From Sulfurimicrobium lacus (GTDB lineage: Bacteria; Pseudomonadota; Gammaproteobacteria; Burkholderiales; Sulfuricellaceae): a stretch of 64,000 nucleotides of DNA. The position numbers and the translations under genes are program-made. The stretch covers positions 851,501-915,500 of the forward strand of contig NZ_AP022853.1 of NCBI RefSeq assembly GCF_011764585.1, read 5' to 3'. This document shows positions 53,359 through 63,896 of this stretch, piece by piece. How positions within the stretch are numbered: position 1 is the first letter of the stretch; each line of letters starts with the position of its first letter. The notes below the pieces were generated by a model that saw only the letters and a list, made by a program, of their open reading frames with translations, made no database searches and was not told the DNA's origin.

Positions 53359-54446
53359 CGACAGCGGAAAACACGCCCACCATCGCCGCGCGCTTCCATT
53401 TGGAACGCCCCGGCTTCGCGCTGGACGTCGACATCAAGCTGCCGGGGCGCGGCGTGACCGCGCTGTTCGGCCATTCCGGCTCGGGCAAGACCACTCTGCT
53501 GCGCTGCCTGGCCGGCCTGGAACGGGCGCCGGACGGCTATCTCGTGCTGGACGGAGAGGTCTGGCAGGATGGGCCGCTGTTCGTGCCCACCCATAAACGG
53601 CCGCTCGGCTATGTCTTCCAGGAAGCCAGCCTGTTCGCCCACCTCAGCGTTCGACGCAACCTGGAATACGGCCTGCGGCGTATCGCCGACGGCGCCCGGC
53701 GGGTGTCGCTGGAGCATGCCATCGAGCTGCTCGGCATCGGCCACCTGCTGGAGCGCATGCCGGAGCGTCTTTCCGGCGGCGAACGCCAGCGCGTGGCCAT
53801 CGCCCGCGCGCTGGCGGTGAGCCCCAGGATACTGCTCATGGACGAGCCGCTGGCGGCGCTCGACCTGGCGCGTAAGCAGGAGATCCTGCCCTACCTGGAA
53901 CGCCTGCACGACGAACTGGAAATCCCGCTCATCTACGTCAGCCATTCGCCGGACGAAGTGGCGCGCCTGGCCGACCATATCGTGGTGATGGACGCGGGGC
54001 GCGCCGTGGCGGCCGGCCCGCTGGTCGAGACCCTGGCGCGGCTGGACCTGCCGATCCACCTGGGCGAGGATGCCGGAGTGGTGCTGGACGGCGTGCTGGC
54101 GCAACGCGACGAAATCTGGCACCTGGCGCGCGTCGATTTCCCCGGCGGCAGCCTGTGGGTGCGCGAACACGGCGTGCCGCTCGGCCACCACGTGCGGGTG
54201 CGCATCCTGGCGCGCGACGTGAGCCTGGCGCTGGAACACGTCGACCATACAAGCATCCAGAACCTGCTGTCCGGCACAGTGGAAGCCATCGGCGAAGACA
54301 GCCATCCGGCCCTCGCCCTGGTGCGCGTGAGGGTAGGGGAATCGGCCCTGGTGGCGCGGCTCACGCGGCGCTCCGTCGCGGCGCTCGATCTTTCCCCGGG
54401 CCGCCCGGTGTGGGCGCAGGTCAAGTCGGTGGCGCTGATCGGGTAA
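53355..54446 (+). CDS. modC: ModC molybdate ABC ATPase
   Basis: 363 residues from a GTG overlapping the modB stop (GTGA). ATPase motifs: Walker [10 protein letters not shown] near 39, Q-loop YVFQEASLF, signature [15 protein letters not shown], Walker [14 protein letters not shown]-loop YVSHSPDEV. The C-terminal TOBE/Mop domain (about 290-360) is complete. Cytoplasmic subunit driving molybdate import. Confidence 0.95.
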   Translation: MTTAENTPTIAARFHLERPGFALDVDIKLPGRGVTALFGHSGSGKTTLLRCLAGLERAPDGYLVLDGEVWQDGPLFVPTHKRPLGYVFQEASLFAHLSVRRNLEYGLRRIADGARRVSLEHAIELLGIGHLLERMPERLSGGERQRVAIARALAVSPRILLMDEPLAALDLARKQEILPYLERLHDELEIPLIYVSHSPDEVARLADHIVVMDAGRAVAAGPLVETLARLDLPIHLGEDAGVVLDGVLAQRDEIWHLARVDFPGGSLWVREHGVPLGHHVRVRILARDVSLALEHVDHTSIQNLLSGTVEAIGEDSHPALALVRVRVGESALVARLTRRSVAALDLSPGRPVWAQVKSVALIG

Positions 54447-54462
54447 GGACAAGGAGAATTCG

Positions 54463-54810
54463 ATGATCGAGGAATGGAAACGGGAACTGCCGTCCGAGCA
54501 AGCCGCGCTGGCCTGTCCACCGCTGTGCTTCGAGCGATTCAGCGAACCCGAGGCGCGCGCGGAAAAAGTTCTCGGCTACGACGCCGGGGGCGAGGTGTGT
54601 TACTACCGCCATGCCTACTCGCTGACGGAGAGTTTTCTCGACGCAGACGACCTGACTTGCGAAAGCGAGGTTTTCTACGAGACCGTAACGGCGTGGCGCC
54701 TGGCGGACCGACGCTGGCTGACGTGCCTGCGCCAGGGAGGGGAGCAGGGATTGTGCGGCGACCGTCTCCGTCCGCCGAGCTATGCCATGGCTGACGAGCG
54801 GCCGCGTTAA
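54463..54810 (+). CDS. Small protein of unknown function downstream of modC
   Basis: 115 residues, 16 bp after modC with AAGGAGAATTCG before the ATG, so it is co-expressed with modABC. Soluble, acidic, with seven Cys (including [35 protein letters not shown]). I do not recognise the family; a mod-associated role is only suggested by position. Confidence 0.66.
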   Translation: MIEEWKRELPSEQAALACPPLCFERFSEPEARAEKVLGYDAGGEVCYYRHAYSLTESFLDADDLTCESEVFYETVTAWRLADRRWLTCLRQGGEQGLCGDRLRPPSYAMADERPR

Positions 54811-54871
54811 GCACCTGTCTGACCGATTCGCTGTGAGGGAGAGTGTCGGGCTGCGGTGTACAATGGCGGCC

Positions 54872-56710
<1,839 letters not shown>

Positions 56711-56721
56711 ATAAACGGCGG

Positions 56722-56804
56722 GTAGGTTGGGGTGACGCAGGAACCCCAACATTTCTCTTCCCGCGGTCAAGGCTTGTTGGGGTTCGCGGGCTCACCCCAA
56801 CCTA
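56722..56804. repeat. REP pair (GTAGGTTGGGGTGA type), copy A
   Basis: GTAGGTTGGGGTGACGCAGG plus AACCCCAAC on the left, and GTTGGGGTTCGCGGGCTCAC plus CCCAACCTAC on the right. This is a palindromic pair of hairpins directly downstream of the REP-associated transposase gene. Nearly the same arms recur at 57689-57778. Confidence 0.82.
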
Positions 56805-56844
56805 CGGTTTGGGCCTTGGCTTCATTGGGCGGATATTGTCTCAT

Positions 56845-57377
56845 TCATTCGCCCCATTCGGCTTTCTTCCCTTCGGCGTAAGTCGCCCCCCAATCCACCG
56901 GGAGAATCCCGTCCCGAACATATCGATGCAGCGACGAATGCGGCCAGTCGATGGGCGTTTGCGCGTGGCCGTGTTTGACCGGGTTGTAATGGATGTAATC
57001 GACATGCCGGGCGTAATCGCCTTCATCGCGGATTTGGTGTTCCCAATAGCGCCGTTGCCAGATGCCCCGTTCGCCCTTGGCGATTCGGCTCGAAGCGATG
57101 CGCTCGATCCTGGGCAGGTTGCGAGAAAATCCAGCTTTAATCAGCGCCCAGCGGGTGGGGTAATCGGCATCGCCGGGCGGCAACGTCCAGACGGTATGCA
57201 GGTGCTCGGGCAGGACCACGATGGCGTCGATATGGAAGGGATGCCGTTCGCGGACAAGGTGCAGGCTTTCGCGCAGCTTGTCGATGTGGTCGGTAAGCAG
57301 GGATTTCGATCTGTCGCCAGGTTGACGGTAAAGAAGAACGTTCCACCCGGCGTGAATGCGCGTGTGTAGCGGCTCAC
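56845..57377 (-). pseudogene. REP-associated tyrosine transposase (RAYT), frameshifted
   Basis: The C-terminal part reads IVVLPEHLHTVWTLPPGDAD (HxH motif), GIWQRRYWEHQIRDEGDYAR and HVDYIHYNPVKHG (catalytic Tyr region), the classical TnpA-REP signature. The N-terminus expected for the family, SRYTRAFTPGGTFFFTVNLA from a GTG at 57377, lies in a different frame. The two frames meet near 57303-57309 (CGAAATCC on the minus strand), where one base must be added or lost. It is flanked by REP pairs, which such enzymes mobilise. Confidence 0.85.
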
Positions 57378-57393
57378 GGCTTGGGCGTCGTGG

Positions 57394-57424
57394 TGTTGGG
57401 GGGCGCGGGCTCACCCCAACGTAC
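57394..57424. repeat. Degenerate single REP half
   Basis: GTTGGGGGGCGCGGGCTCAC followed by CCCAACGTAC matches the right half of the neighbouring REP pairs with a few changes. It sits just upstream of the transposase gene. Confidence 0.6.
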
Positions 57425-57441
57425 TGGGGCGGGCTGCACCA

Positions 57442-57636
57442 TTACAGTGTCGAATGTTCGTCGGCAAACGAACCCGTACGTTCGTTAAAGTCGTCCCATG
57501 CTTCAGTCGCAGCGGCGCAGCTCGCCTCGCTCGTCGAAAGATCGTTGGCCATCACTTTTGCCTGAGTCGCCAGACTCTCGTCCAGCTTCAGCTTGGCCGG
57601 GTGCTTACGCGCTTGATTTGTTTGAATAAGCTTCAT
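57442..57636 (-). CDS. CcdA-like antitoxin, orphan
   Basis: 64 residues from MKLIQTNQARKHPAKLKLDE, with CAGGAG upstream of the ATG. The C-terminus AWDDFNERTGSFADEHSTL closely follows the toxin-binding tail of CcdA antitoxins, and the N-terminal part fits a short ribbon-helix-helix. No ccdB follows: 18 bp downstream comes a REP half and the transposase remnant. The toxin was probably lost or replaced. Confidence 0.65.
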   Translation of the reverse strand: MKLIQTNQARKHPAKLKLDESLATQAKVMANDLSTSEASCAAATEAWDDFNERTGSFADEHSTL

Positions 57637-57688
57637 GGGAATGTCTCCTGTGCCTATGGTATTCACATTGCCATTGTTTGGGAAGCGT

Positions 57689-57778
57689 GTAGGTTGGGGT
57701 GACGCAGGAACCCCAACATTCCTTCGCCGTATCTCGTGACCAAGGTTTGTTGGGGTACGCAAGCTCACCCCAACCTAC
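57689..57778. repeat. REP pair (GTAGGTTGGGGTGA type), copy B
   Basis: GTAGGTTGGGGTGACGCAGG plus AACCCCAACATTCC on the left, GTTGGGGTACGCAAGCTCAC plus CCCAACCTAC on the right. The left arm is identical to that of copy A over 29 bases. Located between the antitoxin gene and hemF. Confidence 0.82.
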
Positions 57779-57858
57779 GGGCTGTTATGGGGATTACGCC
57801 GCCTTGCCGTAACCGTCCAAATCAAGCAATATCAAGCGGACTGATATGCGAGAAACCA

Positions 57859-58782
57859 ATGGATAAGCCAAAGAGAGATAATCAAGGCGCGGAAGTGGAA
57901 ACCTTCCTGCGCTCCCTGCAGCAGGAAATCGTGGAGGAACTCTCCCGCATCGAGGGGCGGCCTTTCCTGCACGACGCGTGGGAGCGCGCCGAGGGTGGCG
58001 GTGGCATCAGCCGGGTGCTGGAGGATGGCGAGGTGTTCGAGCGCGCGGGCGTGAATTTTTCCCACGTGCGGGGGAATGCCCTGCCGCCGTCGGCATCGGC
58101 CAGCCGCCCGGAGTTGGCGGGGCGCAGCTTCGAGGCCATGGGGGTTTCGCTGGTCATTCATCCGCGCAATCCCTACGCGCCGACCACCCACATGAACGTG
58201 CGTTTTTTCGTCGCCACCAAGCCGGGAGCGGAAGCAGTGTGGTGGTTCGGCGGCGGCATGGACCTGACGCCGTACTACGGCTTCGCGGAGGATGCCGTCG
58301 CCTTTCATCGCGCCTGCCGCGATGCGCTGGAGCCGTTCGGCGCGCACTACTACCCGCGCTTCAAGCGCCATTGCGACGAGTATTTTTTCATCAAGCACCG
58401 CCAGGAGCCGCGCGGTATCGGCGGGGTGTTTTTCGACGATTTCAACGAGCGCGATTTCGACTACAGCTTCTCGCTGGCGCGCAGTGTCGCCGGCGCCTTC
58501 CTCGGTGCCTATGTGCCGATCCTGGAACGCCGCATGGCGACGCCCTACGGGCCGGAGCAGCGCGCTTTCCATGAATACCGGCGCGGGCGTTACGTGGAGT
58601 TCAACCTGGTGCAGGACCGGGGCACGCTGTTCGGCCTGCAATCCGGCGGGCGTGCCGAATCCATCCTGATGTCCATGCCGCCCGTGGTGCGGTGGCGCTA
58701 CGACTGGGTGGCCGAGGCCGGCAGCCCGGAGGCGCGCCTGATGAGCGAATTCCTGGTCGCTAAAGACTGGCTGGAGACGTAG
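57859..58782 (+). CDS. hemF: Aerobic coproporphyrinogen III oxidase HemF
   Basis: 307 residues from [20 protein letters not shown]. Oxygen-dependent conversion of coproporphyrinogen III to protoporphyrinogen IX in heme synthesis; soluble. Motifs: [20 protein letters not shown] then [38 protein letters not shown] and [19 protein letters not shown]. Full length. Followed by a terminator shared with the convergent porin gene. Confidence 0.95.
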   Translation: MDKPKRDNQGAEVETFLRSLQQEIVEELSRIEGRPFLHDAWERAEGGGGISRVLEDGEVFERAGVNFSHVRGNALPPSASASRPELAGRSFEAMGVSLVIHPRNPYAPTTHMNVRFFVATKPGAEAVWWFGGGMDLTPYYGFAEDAVAFHRACRDALEPFGAHYYPRFKRHCDEYFFIKHRQEPRGIGGVFFDDFNERDFDYSFSLARSVAGAFLGAYVPILERRMATPYGPEQRAFHEYRRGRYVEFNLVQDRGTLFGLQSGGRAESILMSMPPVVRWRYDWVAEAGSPEARLMSEFLVAKDWLET

Positions 58783-58803
58783 CCCAGGCGGAACGCGGGC
58801 AAA

Positions 58804-58838
58804 AAAAATCCCGGGCGATTTCCAGGCCCGGGATTTTT
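58804..58838. terminator. Bidirectional rho-independent terminator
   Basis: AAAAATCCCGGGC / GCCCGGGATTTTT, a 13-bp perfect stem with a 9-base loop, A-rich on one side and T-rich on the other. Lies between hemF and the convergent porin gene. Confidence 0.92.
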
Positions 58839-58853
58839 ATTTGCGGCAGGAAC

Positions 58854-60233
58854 TCAGAACACCCAGGTCAGCTGTGCGCTGAGCCGGTTGCCCGTCGTGT
58901 CCAGAATGGTCTTGTAGTCGTTGAGCTGCGTGGTCCATTGGGCCTGGGTGCCCGTCGTGCCGTGCGCGTCCATGTGGGGAACCTTGACGGTGCGGATTTC
59001 GTAGTTCACCGCGAAGCGCAGTTTGGGGCTGTAGAAATATTGCCCGCCCAGGGTCCAGGTAGTGGCCTTGCGCTCGTCGAAGGCCGAGTTGGTCATCTTG
59101 TCGAGCGTGTCGTAGCGCAGGTCCGCTTCCCACTGGGGCGTGAATTTCCAGCCCGCTTCGAGGTAGTAGCCGTTTGCCTTGTTGCTCGATTCGACCGCCA
59201 TGAGGTCGACCGGCTCGAAGGCGGGCGCGCCGACATCGTTGAACTGGGGCGCGGAGGCGATGTAGATCATGCCCTTGGCGCGGATGTATTCGCCGCTCAG
59301 GCGCAGCCCATGACGCAGGTACTTGGCGCCGACGCCTTCGCGGACGCGGGAATAGTCGCCGCCGTTATATGCGCGTTTTCCTTCCTGGTGCCAGGCATAG
59401 ACCGTCACGTCCTCGCGTTTCGGGCCGCTGCCCTGGAACACGTAAGCCGCCTGTACCCGCCCAGTGATGTCGTGATTGCCGCCGTTGAGCCGGTCGCTCC
59501 AGGTGATGCCGTTGGCCTGGCTGGCCATTACGGCGTAGGCGTATTCCCACCTGCCGCGGTTGAACCAGTCGTAGACCTCGACGCCGACATCGCGGTAGCC
59601 GGCAACTGCGCCCGTCAGCTTCGACTGCTTGAACTGCACGCCGAGGATCGGGGAGTGGGTGCGGGCGGTGTTGGTGTAAGGCGTCACGAAGCGTTCGTTC
59701 AGCAACTGGTCGGTGACGCTGGTGAAGTTGATGTAGTCCAGCACCTGGACGCCCGTCATCGCTTCCTCGCCCAGCGGCAGACGGCCCAGGCCGACACGAA
59801 CGCGCGCGCCGGGAATGTAGTTGAACGTGGCCGAGGCATCGGTGAACACCTAGTGCCGCTCGCGCGTCAGGCCGTTGTTGCCGACTTCGCCCAGGACGAA
59901 ATAATTGATCTTCTCGTCGGTGCCAGGGATAACGCCACGCACGCCGGGCCGCGCGCGGAACAGCTGCAGCTGGTCGGTATGGGCGAGGTCGGGGCCGACC
60001 ATGTTGCCCAGGTAGACGTGGCCGTTATAGGGAACCAGGCCGGCCGGCGCGGTGATGCCCTGGACCGGGTCGGCATAGACGTGGGTATAGGTCGGTTGAA
60101 CGAAGCCCCAGAAAGTGTAGGGCGCGGCGCCCGGCTGCTCGTTGTTCTGCAACTGGAACCAGTTGGTGGCGAAGGAAGCGGGCGCGTGCGCGCAAGCGGC
60201 GACCAGTGCGGTCGCCAGTATGGATTTTTTCAT
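58854..60233 (-). pseudogene. Outer-membrane porin gene with in-frame amber codon
   Basis: Signal peptide MKKSILATALVAACAHAPAS and 127 residues are followed by a single TAG at 59850-59852. The same frame then continues for a further 331 residues (VFTDASATFNYIPGARVRVG ...) to a typical Phe-terminated end (QLTWVF). Alternating beta-strand pattern, WGFVQPTYTHVYADPVQG and the C-terminal Phe mark an outer-membrane beta-barrel of the porin O/P type. A C-to-T change in CAG (Gln) would give the stop. AGGAGG precedes the ATG. It is non-functional unless suppressed or a sequencing error. Confidence 0.8.
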
Positions 60234-60298
60234 TGTCCCCTCCTGAGGGCGTAATTTTTATTGTGCTTTGGTTTCTGTCGCTCTACGCGTGCCGCCGA

Positions 60299-60754
60299 TC
60301 AGGGGCGGATGTAGGCGTAGCCTTCTTTTTGTTTTTTCATCAGTTCGATCACGCCGGCGGGGACGAAGCCGGCGGATGAAAGCATGTCGTCCTTGCTGAG
60401 CTTTTGCGCTTTCATGGTGTTTTCGCAGGCAACGACCTTGACGCCTTCCGCGACCGCTTCGTCGATGCGGTTTGCCACGGCCGAGTCGAACTTGAGCATG
60501 CCGATGCCGGGGCCGTAGGCGACGATCTCGATGTCGACATTTTTCGCGCCGAGTTCCTGCTGCACGTTCTTGGCGTTGTTGAGCGTCAGGTTCCAGATCT
60601 TCGGATCGCCTGCGCTCACCTGGAACACGACTTTCTGCATTTCCTGGCTGGCTTGCGAGGCGGGGGCGTCAACGGCGCCGGCGCCGGTCGAAGCGAAGCT
60701 TAAAGCCAGGGCGAAGGCCGCGGTGAGTCCGCAGTAGTGATGGATGGGCTTCAT
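60299..60754 (-). CDS. Periplasmic DsrE-family protein
   Basis: 151 residues from ATG at 60754 (GAGGAG upstream) with a signal peptide ending near AGAVDA. DsrE/TusD-like fold: KVVFQVSAGDPKIWNLTLNN, NVDIEIVAYGPGIGMLKFD, and Cys 110 in VKVVACENTMKAQKL, the position of the sulfur-carrying Cys in this superfamily. It ends GYAYIRP. An ECF-type promoter is upstream, divergent from the sigma gene. Probable persulfide carrier or binding protein. Confidence 0.88.
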   Translation of the reverse strand: MKPIHHYCGLTAAFALALSFASTGAGAVDAPASQASQEMQKVVFQVSAGDPKIWNLTLNNAKNVQQELGAKNVDIEIVAYGPGIGMLKFDSAVANRIDEAVAEGVKVVACENTMKAQKLSKDDMLSSAGFVPAGVIELMKKQKEGYAYIRP

Positions 60755-60808
60755 GATGTTTTGTCTCCTCAAGTGTTTTTATATAGTGGCGATGCATTGC
60801 CGCTACAG

Positions 60809-60839
60809 GTAAAGACGCCGCGAGCAGGGTTTCTATTCC
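60809..60839 (-). promoter_or_regulatory. ECF-sigma promoter candidate (site 3, for the DsrE gene)
   Basis: On the minus strand: GGAATAGA, 14 bases, CGTCTTTAC. It shares elements and spacing with sites 1 and 2 and lies 55 bp before the DsrE start. It is divergent from site 2, so one sigma factor could drive both genes. Confidence 0.58.
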
Positions 60840-60871
60840 ATTTCGCACAACAATAAATAGTTGGAAAAAAT

Positions 60872-60903
60872 GGAATAAATTCGCGGGCTGCCGCGTCATA
60901 TAC
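60872..60903 (+). promoter_or_regulatory. ECF-sigma promoter candidate (site 2, sigma autoregulation)
   Basis: GGAATAAA, 14 bases, CGTCATATAC, 36 bp before the second ECF sigma start. Same -35 and spacing as site 1 at 38576-38606. Confidence 0.62.
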
Positions 60904-60938
60904 TTAAGCTCACTTTTTCAGGTCGATATCCCGGTACG

Positions 60939-61499
60939 ATGAAAATCATTTCCCTGATCTGCCGCTCCTACGAATTCCGCAAGCAGCTCGAGCAGAGCCG
61001 CACCAAGCTCTATCGGGTCGCCTACTCCTGGTGCCACGACGCCGCGCTGAGCGACGACCTGGTGCAGGAAACCCTGTCCAAGGCGCTGAAGAACGCGGGT
61101 CAGCTGCGCGACCACGAACAGCTGAACAGCTGGCTGTTCCGCATTCTGAACAATTGCTGGCACGACCATTTCCGCGCCCATCGGGAAATGGAGGATATCG
61201 ATGAAATCGAGGACCATCGCTGCGCCAATCCATACACCCCGGAAGATGCGCATGCGCAGAACCAGATCGTCAATCGTGTGAGGAGCGCCGTTTCCCGGCT
61301 CCCGCTGGGGCAGCGCCAGGTCCTGACGCTGGTAGACCTGGAGGAGTTTTCCTATGCCGAAGTGGCGGAGATACTTGCGTTGCCGGCCGGTACGGTGATG
61401 AGCCGTTTGTGCCGGGCAAGAAGGACATTGAAGGATTTATTGCAGGAACTTGCGCCGCCGCAGCCGGCCCAGGTCACCCCGCTCAGGAGGGTTAAATGA
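60939..61499 (+). CDS. ECF-family RNA polymerase sigma factor (second)
   Basis: 186 residues. Region 2: KLYRVAYSWCHDAALSDDLV, QETLSKALKN, WLFRILNNCWHDHFR; region 4: LPLGQRQVLTLVDLEEFSYA and LPAGTVMSRLCRARRTLKD. Coupled by a 4-bp overlap to an anti-sigma/DsrE fusion. Together with site 2 upstream this forms an autoregulated module. Confidence 0.92.
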   Translation: MKIISLICRSYEFRKQLEQSRTKLYRVAYSWCHDAALSDDLVQETLSKALKNAGQLRDHEQLNSWLFRILNNCWHDHFRAHREMEDIDEIEDHRCANPYTPEDAHAQNQIVNRVRSAVSRLPLGQRQVLTLVDLEEFSYAEVAEILALPAGTVMSRLCRARRTLKDLLQELAPPQPAQVTPLRRVK

Positions 61500-62206
61500 A
61501 CCAGGATCAAACGCTTTCGGATGAATTCCTCAACGCTTTTGTCGACGATCAGCTCGACCCGGCCGAGAAAAGCCGTACCTTCGAACTGATCGAGCAGGAT
61601 GAAGCGCTCAAGGCACGCGTGTGCGAATTGCGCGGACTGAAGGAAAAGGTGCAGCTCGCCTACCTGCAACCACCGCCGCCCGTGCATGCGACGAAAAAAA
61701 GCTGGCTGAGCGGGACGCCGTACCGCCAGGCCCTCGCCGCCAGCCTCTCCGGCTGGTTCGCCCACAACTGGACCGGTTACACCTCCGACCGCGACATCAT
61801 GCGCCTGCTGCAAACCGTGCAGCGCAACGATCTCGGTGCGGACCCGCACAAGCTGATGATACACGTGGGGAATGCCAACCCGGTCAGGCTGTCCACCGCG
61901 CTGGACGAAGCGGAGAACCTGCTGGCAAGTTCCAAGCGCGCGAACCGGCCGATGCGGGTGGAAATCATCGCCAACGGCGGCGGCCTGGAGCTGCTGCGCG
62001 CCGGTTCCTCGCCCTACGCGCAGCGCATCGCCGCGATGCGCGAGAAGTATCCCAACCTCGAACTGACGGCATGCGGCCAGACGCTGAGGAACCTGCGCGC
62101 CAAGGGGGTGGACGTGCGCCTCCTGCCCGACACCGGCATTGCGCCTTCCGCGGTGGACGAAATCACCCTGCGTCTGAAGCAGGGCTGGGGCTATATCAAG
62201 GTCTGA
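61496..62206 (+). CDS. Anti-sigma factor fused to a DsrE-like domain
   Basis: 236 residues. N-terminal anti-sigma-like helices (about 5-55: DEFLNAFVDDQLDPAEKSRT) without zinc ligands, a linker with only a short hydrophobic stretch (about 77-92), then a DsrE-like domain (about 117-236). That domain has KLMIHVGNANPVRLSTALDE, MRVEIIANGGGLELLRAGSS, Cys 193 in LTACGQTLRNLRAKGVDVRL and the end GWGYIKV. AGGAGG precedes the ATG. With no convincing membrane helix it is probably cytoplasmic and may sense a sulfur species through Cys 193 (inference). Confidence 0.84.
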   Translation: MNQDQTLSDEFLNAFVDDQLDPAEKSRTFELIEQDEALKARVCELRGLKEKVQLAYLQPPPPVHATKKSWLSGTPYRQALAASLSGWFAHNWTGYTSDRDIMRLLQTVQRNDLGADPHKLMIHVGNANPVRLSTALDEAENLLASSKRANRPMRVEIIANGGGLELLRAGSSPYAQRIAAMREKYPNLELTACGQTLRNLRAKGVDVRLLPDTGIAPSAVDEITLRLKQGWGYIKV

Positions 62207-62390
62207 CCCGCTTTCCTCGCAGCATGCGGCGTGCGTCGCTCGGCACGGCGCGATTTACATGCCTCCTGCATGGTGGAATAATCATCCAACCCTAACCGCG
62301 ACGGGCTTTCGCCAGTCCGCCTGGCCAGGCACGGTGCCGGATTCCGGCGCCGACGATGACATCCCTCAACCCGCATGGAAAGGAAACATC

Positions 62391-63572
62391 TTGGCTATCA
62401 GGCAACAGAAGGACCCCGCCCGCGCTCTCGCACCCGAGAACGGCAAGGCGCGTGCGCGCCGCAGCGCTCCAGCTGCACGCCCCGCTTCTGCCGGCGACAT
62501 CGCGCCCACCACAAATACCCAGGGAATCGAGACGTTCGCCATCGGCGAAGCGGTCGCCGCGGCGCAGGAGTCCAAGATCGTGGCTGTGAAGGACATTCTG
62601 GCGGCGCAGCCGCCGGGCGATGCTCACGCCCTGGCGCGGACCCTGAAAACCATCATGGCCGGCGCTTCTCCCGAGGACGCTTTGGTACTGCGGCGGGCCT
62701 TGCTCAAGGAACAGGGTCCGGCTGCGCCCAAACTGCCGGTCAGCCCCGACGATCTGCTGTCGGACGACTGGCGGGACGGAGGTTACCCCTACAAGAACCT
62801 GCTGTCGCGCAAGAGTTACGAGCGCCAGAAATATCACCTGCAGGTGGAGTTGCTCAAGTTGCAGGCCTGGGTCAGGGAAACCGGCCAGCGGCTGGTGATC
62901 CTGTTCGAGGGGCGCGACGCGGCGGGCAAAGGCGGCACCATCAAGCGCTTCATGGAACATCTCAACCCGCGCGGCGCGCACGTGGTGGCGCTGGAAAAGC
63001 CGACCGAGACCGAGCGCGGCCAGTGGTACTTCCAGCGCTATATCCAGTACCTCCCCACCGCCGGCGAAATCGTCCTGTTCGACCGTTCCTGGTATAACCG
63101 CGCCGGCGTTGAACGGGTGATGGGCTTCTGCTCGCAGGAGGAATACCTCGAATTCATCCGTCAGGCGCCGGAATTCGAGCGCAATCTGGCGCGCAGCAAT
63201 ATCCACCTGATCAAGTTCTGGTTCTCGGTGAGCAAGGAGGAGCAGCGGCGGCGCTTCAATGAGCGCGAGGTGCATCCGCTCAAGCACTGGAAACTCAGCC
63301 CCATCGACCTGGCTTCGCTCGACAAGTGGGACGAATACACCAAGGCCAAGGAGGCGATGTTCTTCTACACCGACACCGCCGACGCGCCGTGGACGGTGAT
63401 CAAGTCCGACTGCAAGAAGCGCGCGCGCCTCAACGCCCTGCGCTACGTGCTGCACAAGCTGCCCTACGACAACAAGGACATCGAAGCCATCGGCCCGCTC
63501 GACCCGCTGCTGGTGGGGCGCGCCAATATCGTGTACGAGCGCGGCGAGAATTTGAATTCGCCGCTGATTTGA
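62391..63572 (+). CDS. Polyphosphate kinase 2 (PPK2)
   Basis: 393 residues from a TTG at 62391 with AAAGGAAAC upstream; a longer ATG start at 62259 lacks a ribosome site. After a basic, low-complexity N-terminus of about 120 residues comes the PPK2 core: Walker A FEGRDAAGKGGTIKRF near 173, Walker B FDRSWYNRAGVERVMGFC, lid RRFNEREVHPLKHWKLSPID. Transfers phosphate between polyphosphate and nucleotides; whether it prefers NDP or NMP cannot be told here. Confidence 0.9.
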   Translation: MAIRQQKDPARALAPENGKARARRSAPAARPASAGDIAPTTNTQGIETFAIGEAVAAAQESKIVAVKDILAAQPPGDAHALARTLKTIMAGASPEDALVLRRALLKEQGPAAPKLPVSPDDLLSDDWRDGGYPYKNLLSRKSYERQKYHLQVELLKLQAWVRETGQRLVILFEGRDAAGKGGTIKRFMEHLNPRGAHVVALEKPTETERGQWYFQRYIQYLPTAGEIVLFDRSWYNRAGVERVMGFCSQEEYLEFIRQAPEFERNLARSNIHLIKFWFSVSKEEQRRRFNEREVHPLKHWKLSPIDLASLDKWDEYTKAKEAMFFYTDTADAPWTVIKSDCKKRARLNALRYVLHKLPYDNKDIEAIGPLDPLLVGRANIVYERGENLNSPLI

Positions 63573-63576
63573 GGCG

Positions 63577-63613
63577 AAAAAAAACGCAGGATGTTTCCAT
63601 CCTGCGTTTTTTT
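63577..63613. terminator. Bidirectional rho-independent terminator
   Basis: AAAAAAAACGCAGGATG / CATCCTGCGTTTTTTT with a 4-base loop. It separates the convergent ppk2 and DUF2892 genes. Confidence 0.93.
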
Positions 63614-63630
63614 ACAGCGCGTGCCTTAAA

Positions 63631-63822
63631 TCAGCTTTTGCTCGGGCAGGAGTTCAAGCCCAGCAGCGGGTAGAACGGGCACCAGCCCATCAGTCCGGTA
63701 GCCAGCGGGATAACGCCGATCCAGCCCCACATGCCGATGACGCCACTCAGCGTCAGGCCAATCAAGGCCGCGCCAGCCACGATACGCAACAGCTTGTCGA
63801 TTCCACCTACGTTTGCTTTCAT
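63631..63822 (-). CDS. DUF2892 small inner-membrane protein
   Basis: 63 residues from ATG at 63822 with AGGAGAG upstream. MKANVGGIDKLLRIVAGAAL, then a second helix (GWIGVIPLATGLMGWCPFYP) and Cys-containing end LGLNSCPS: the DUF2892/YgaP-type membrane segment, often fused to or beside rhodanese domains in sulfur metabolism. No rhodanese is visible before the window ends. Confidence 0.87.
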   Translation of the reverse strand: MKANVGGIDKLLRIVAGAALIGLTLSGVIGMWGWIGVIPLATGLMGWCPFYPLLGLNSCPSKS

Positions 63823-63896
63823 TTTCAGCTCTCCTGGGAAAAAGTTTGCGACGGGATGATAATAGGGCAAGCGCCTCGCAGTGTATGTGACTTTGG

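Noticed and set aside
59850-59852. TAG in the porin read as a pyrrolysine codon or programmed readthrough
   Set aside because: No pyl genes or readthrough context seen; a CAG-to-TAG mutation or base error is simpler.
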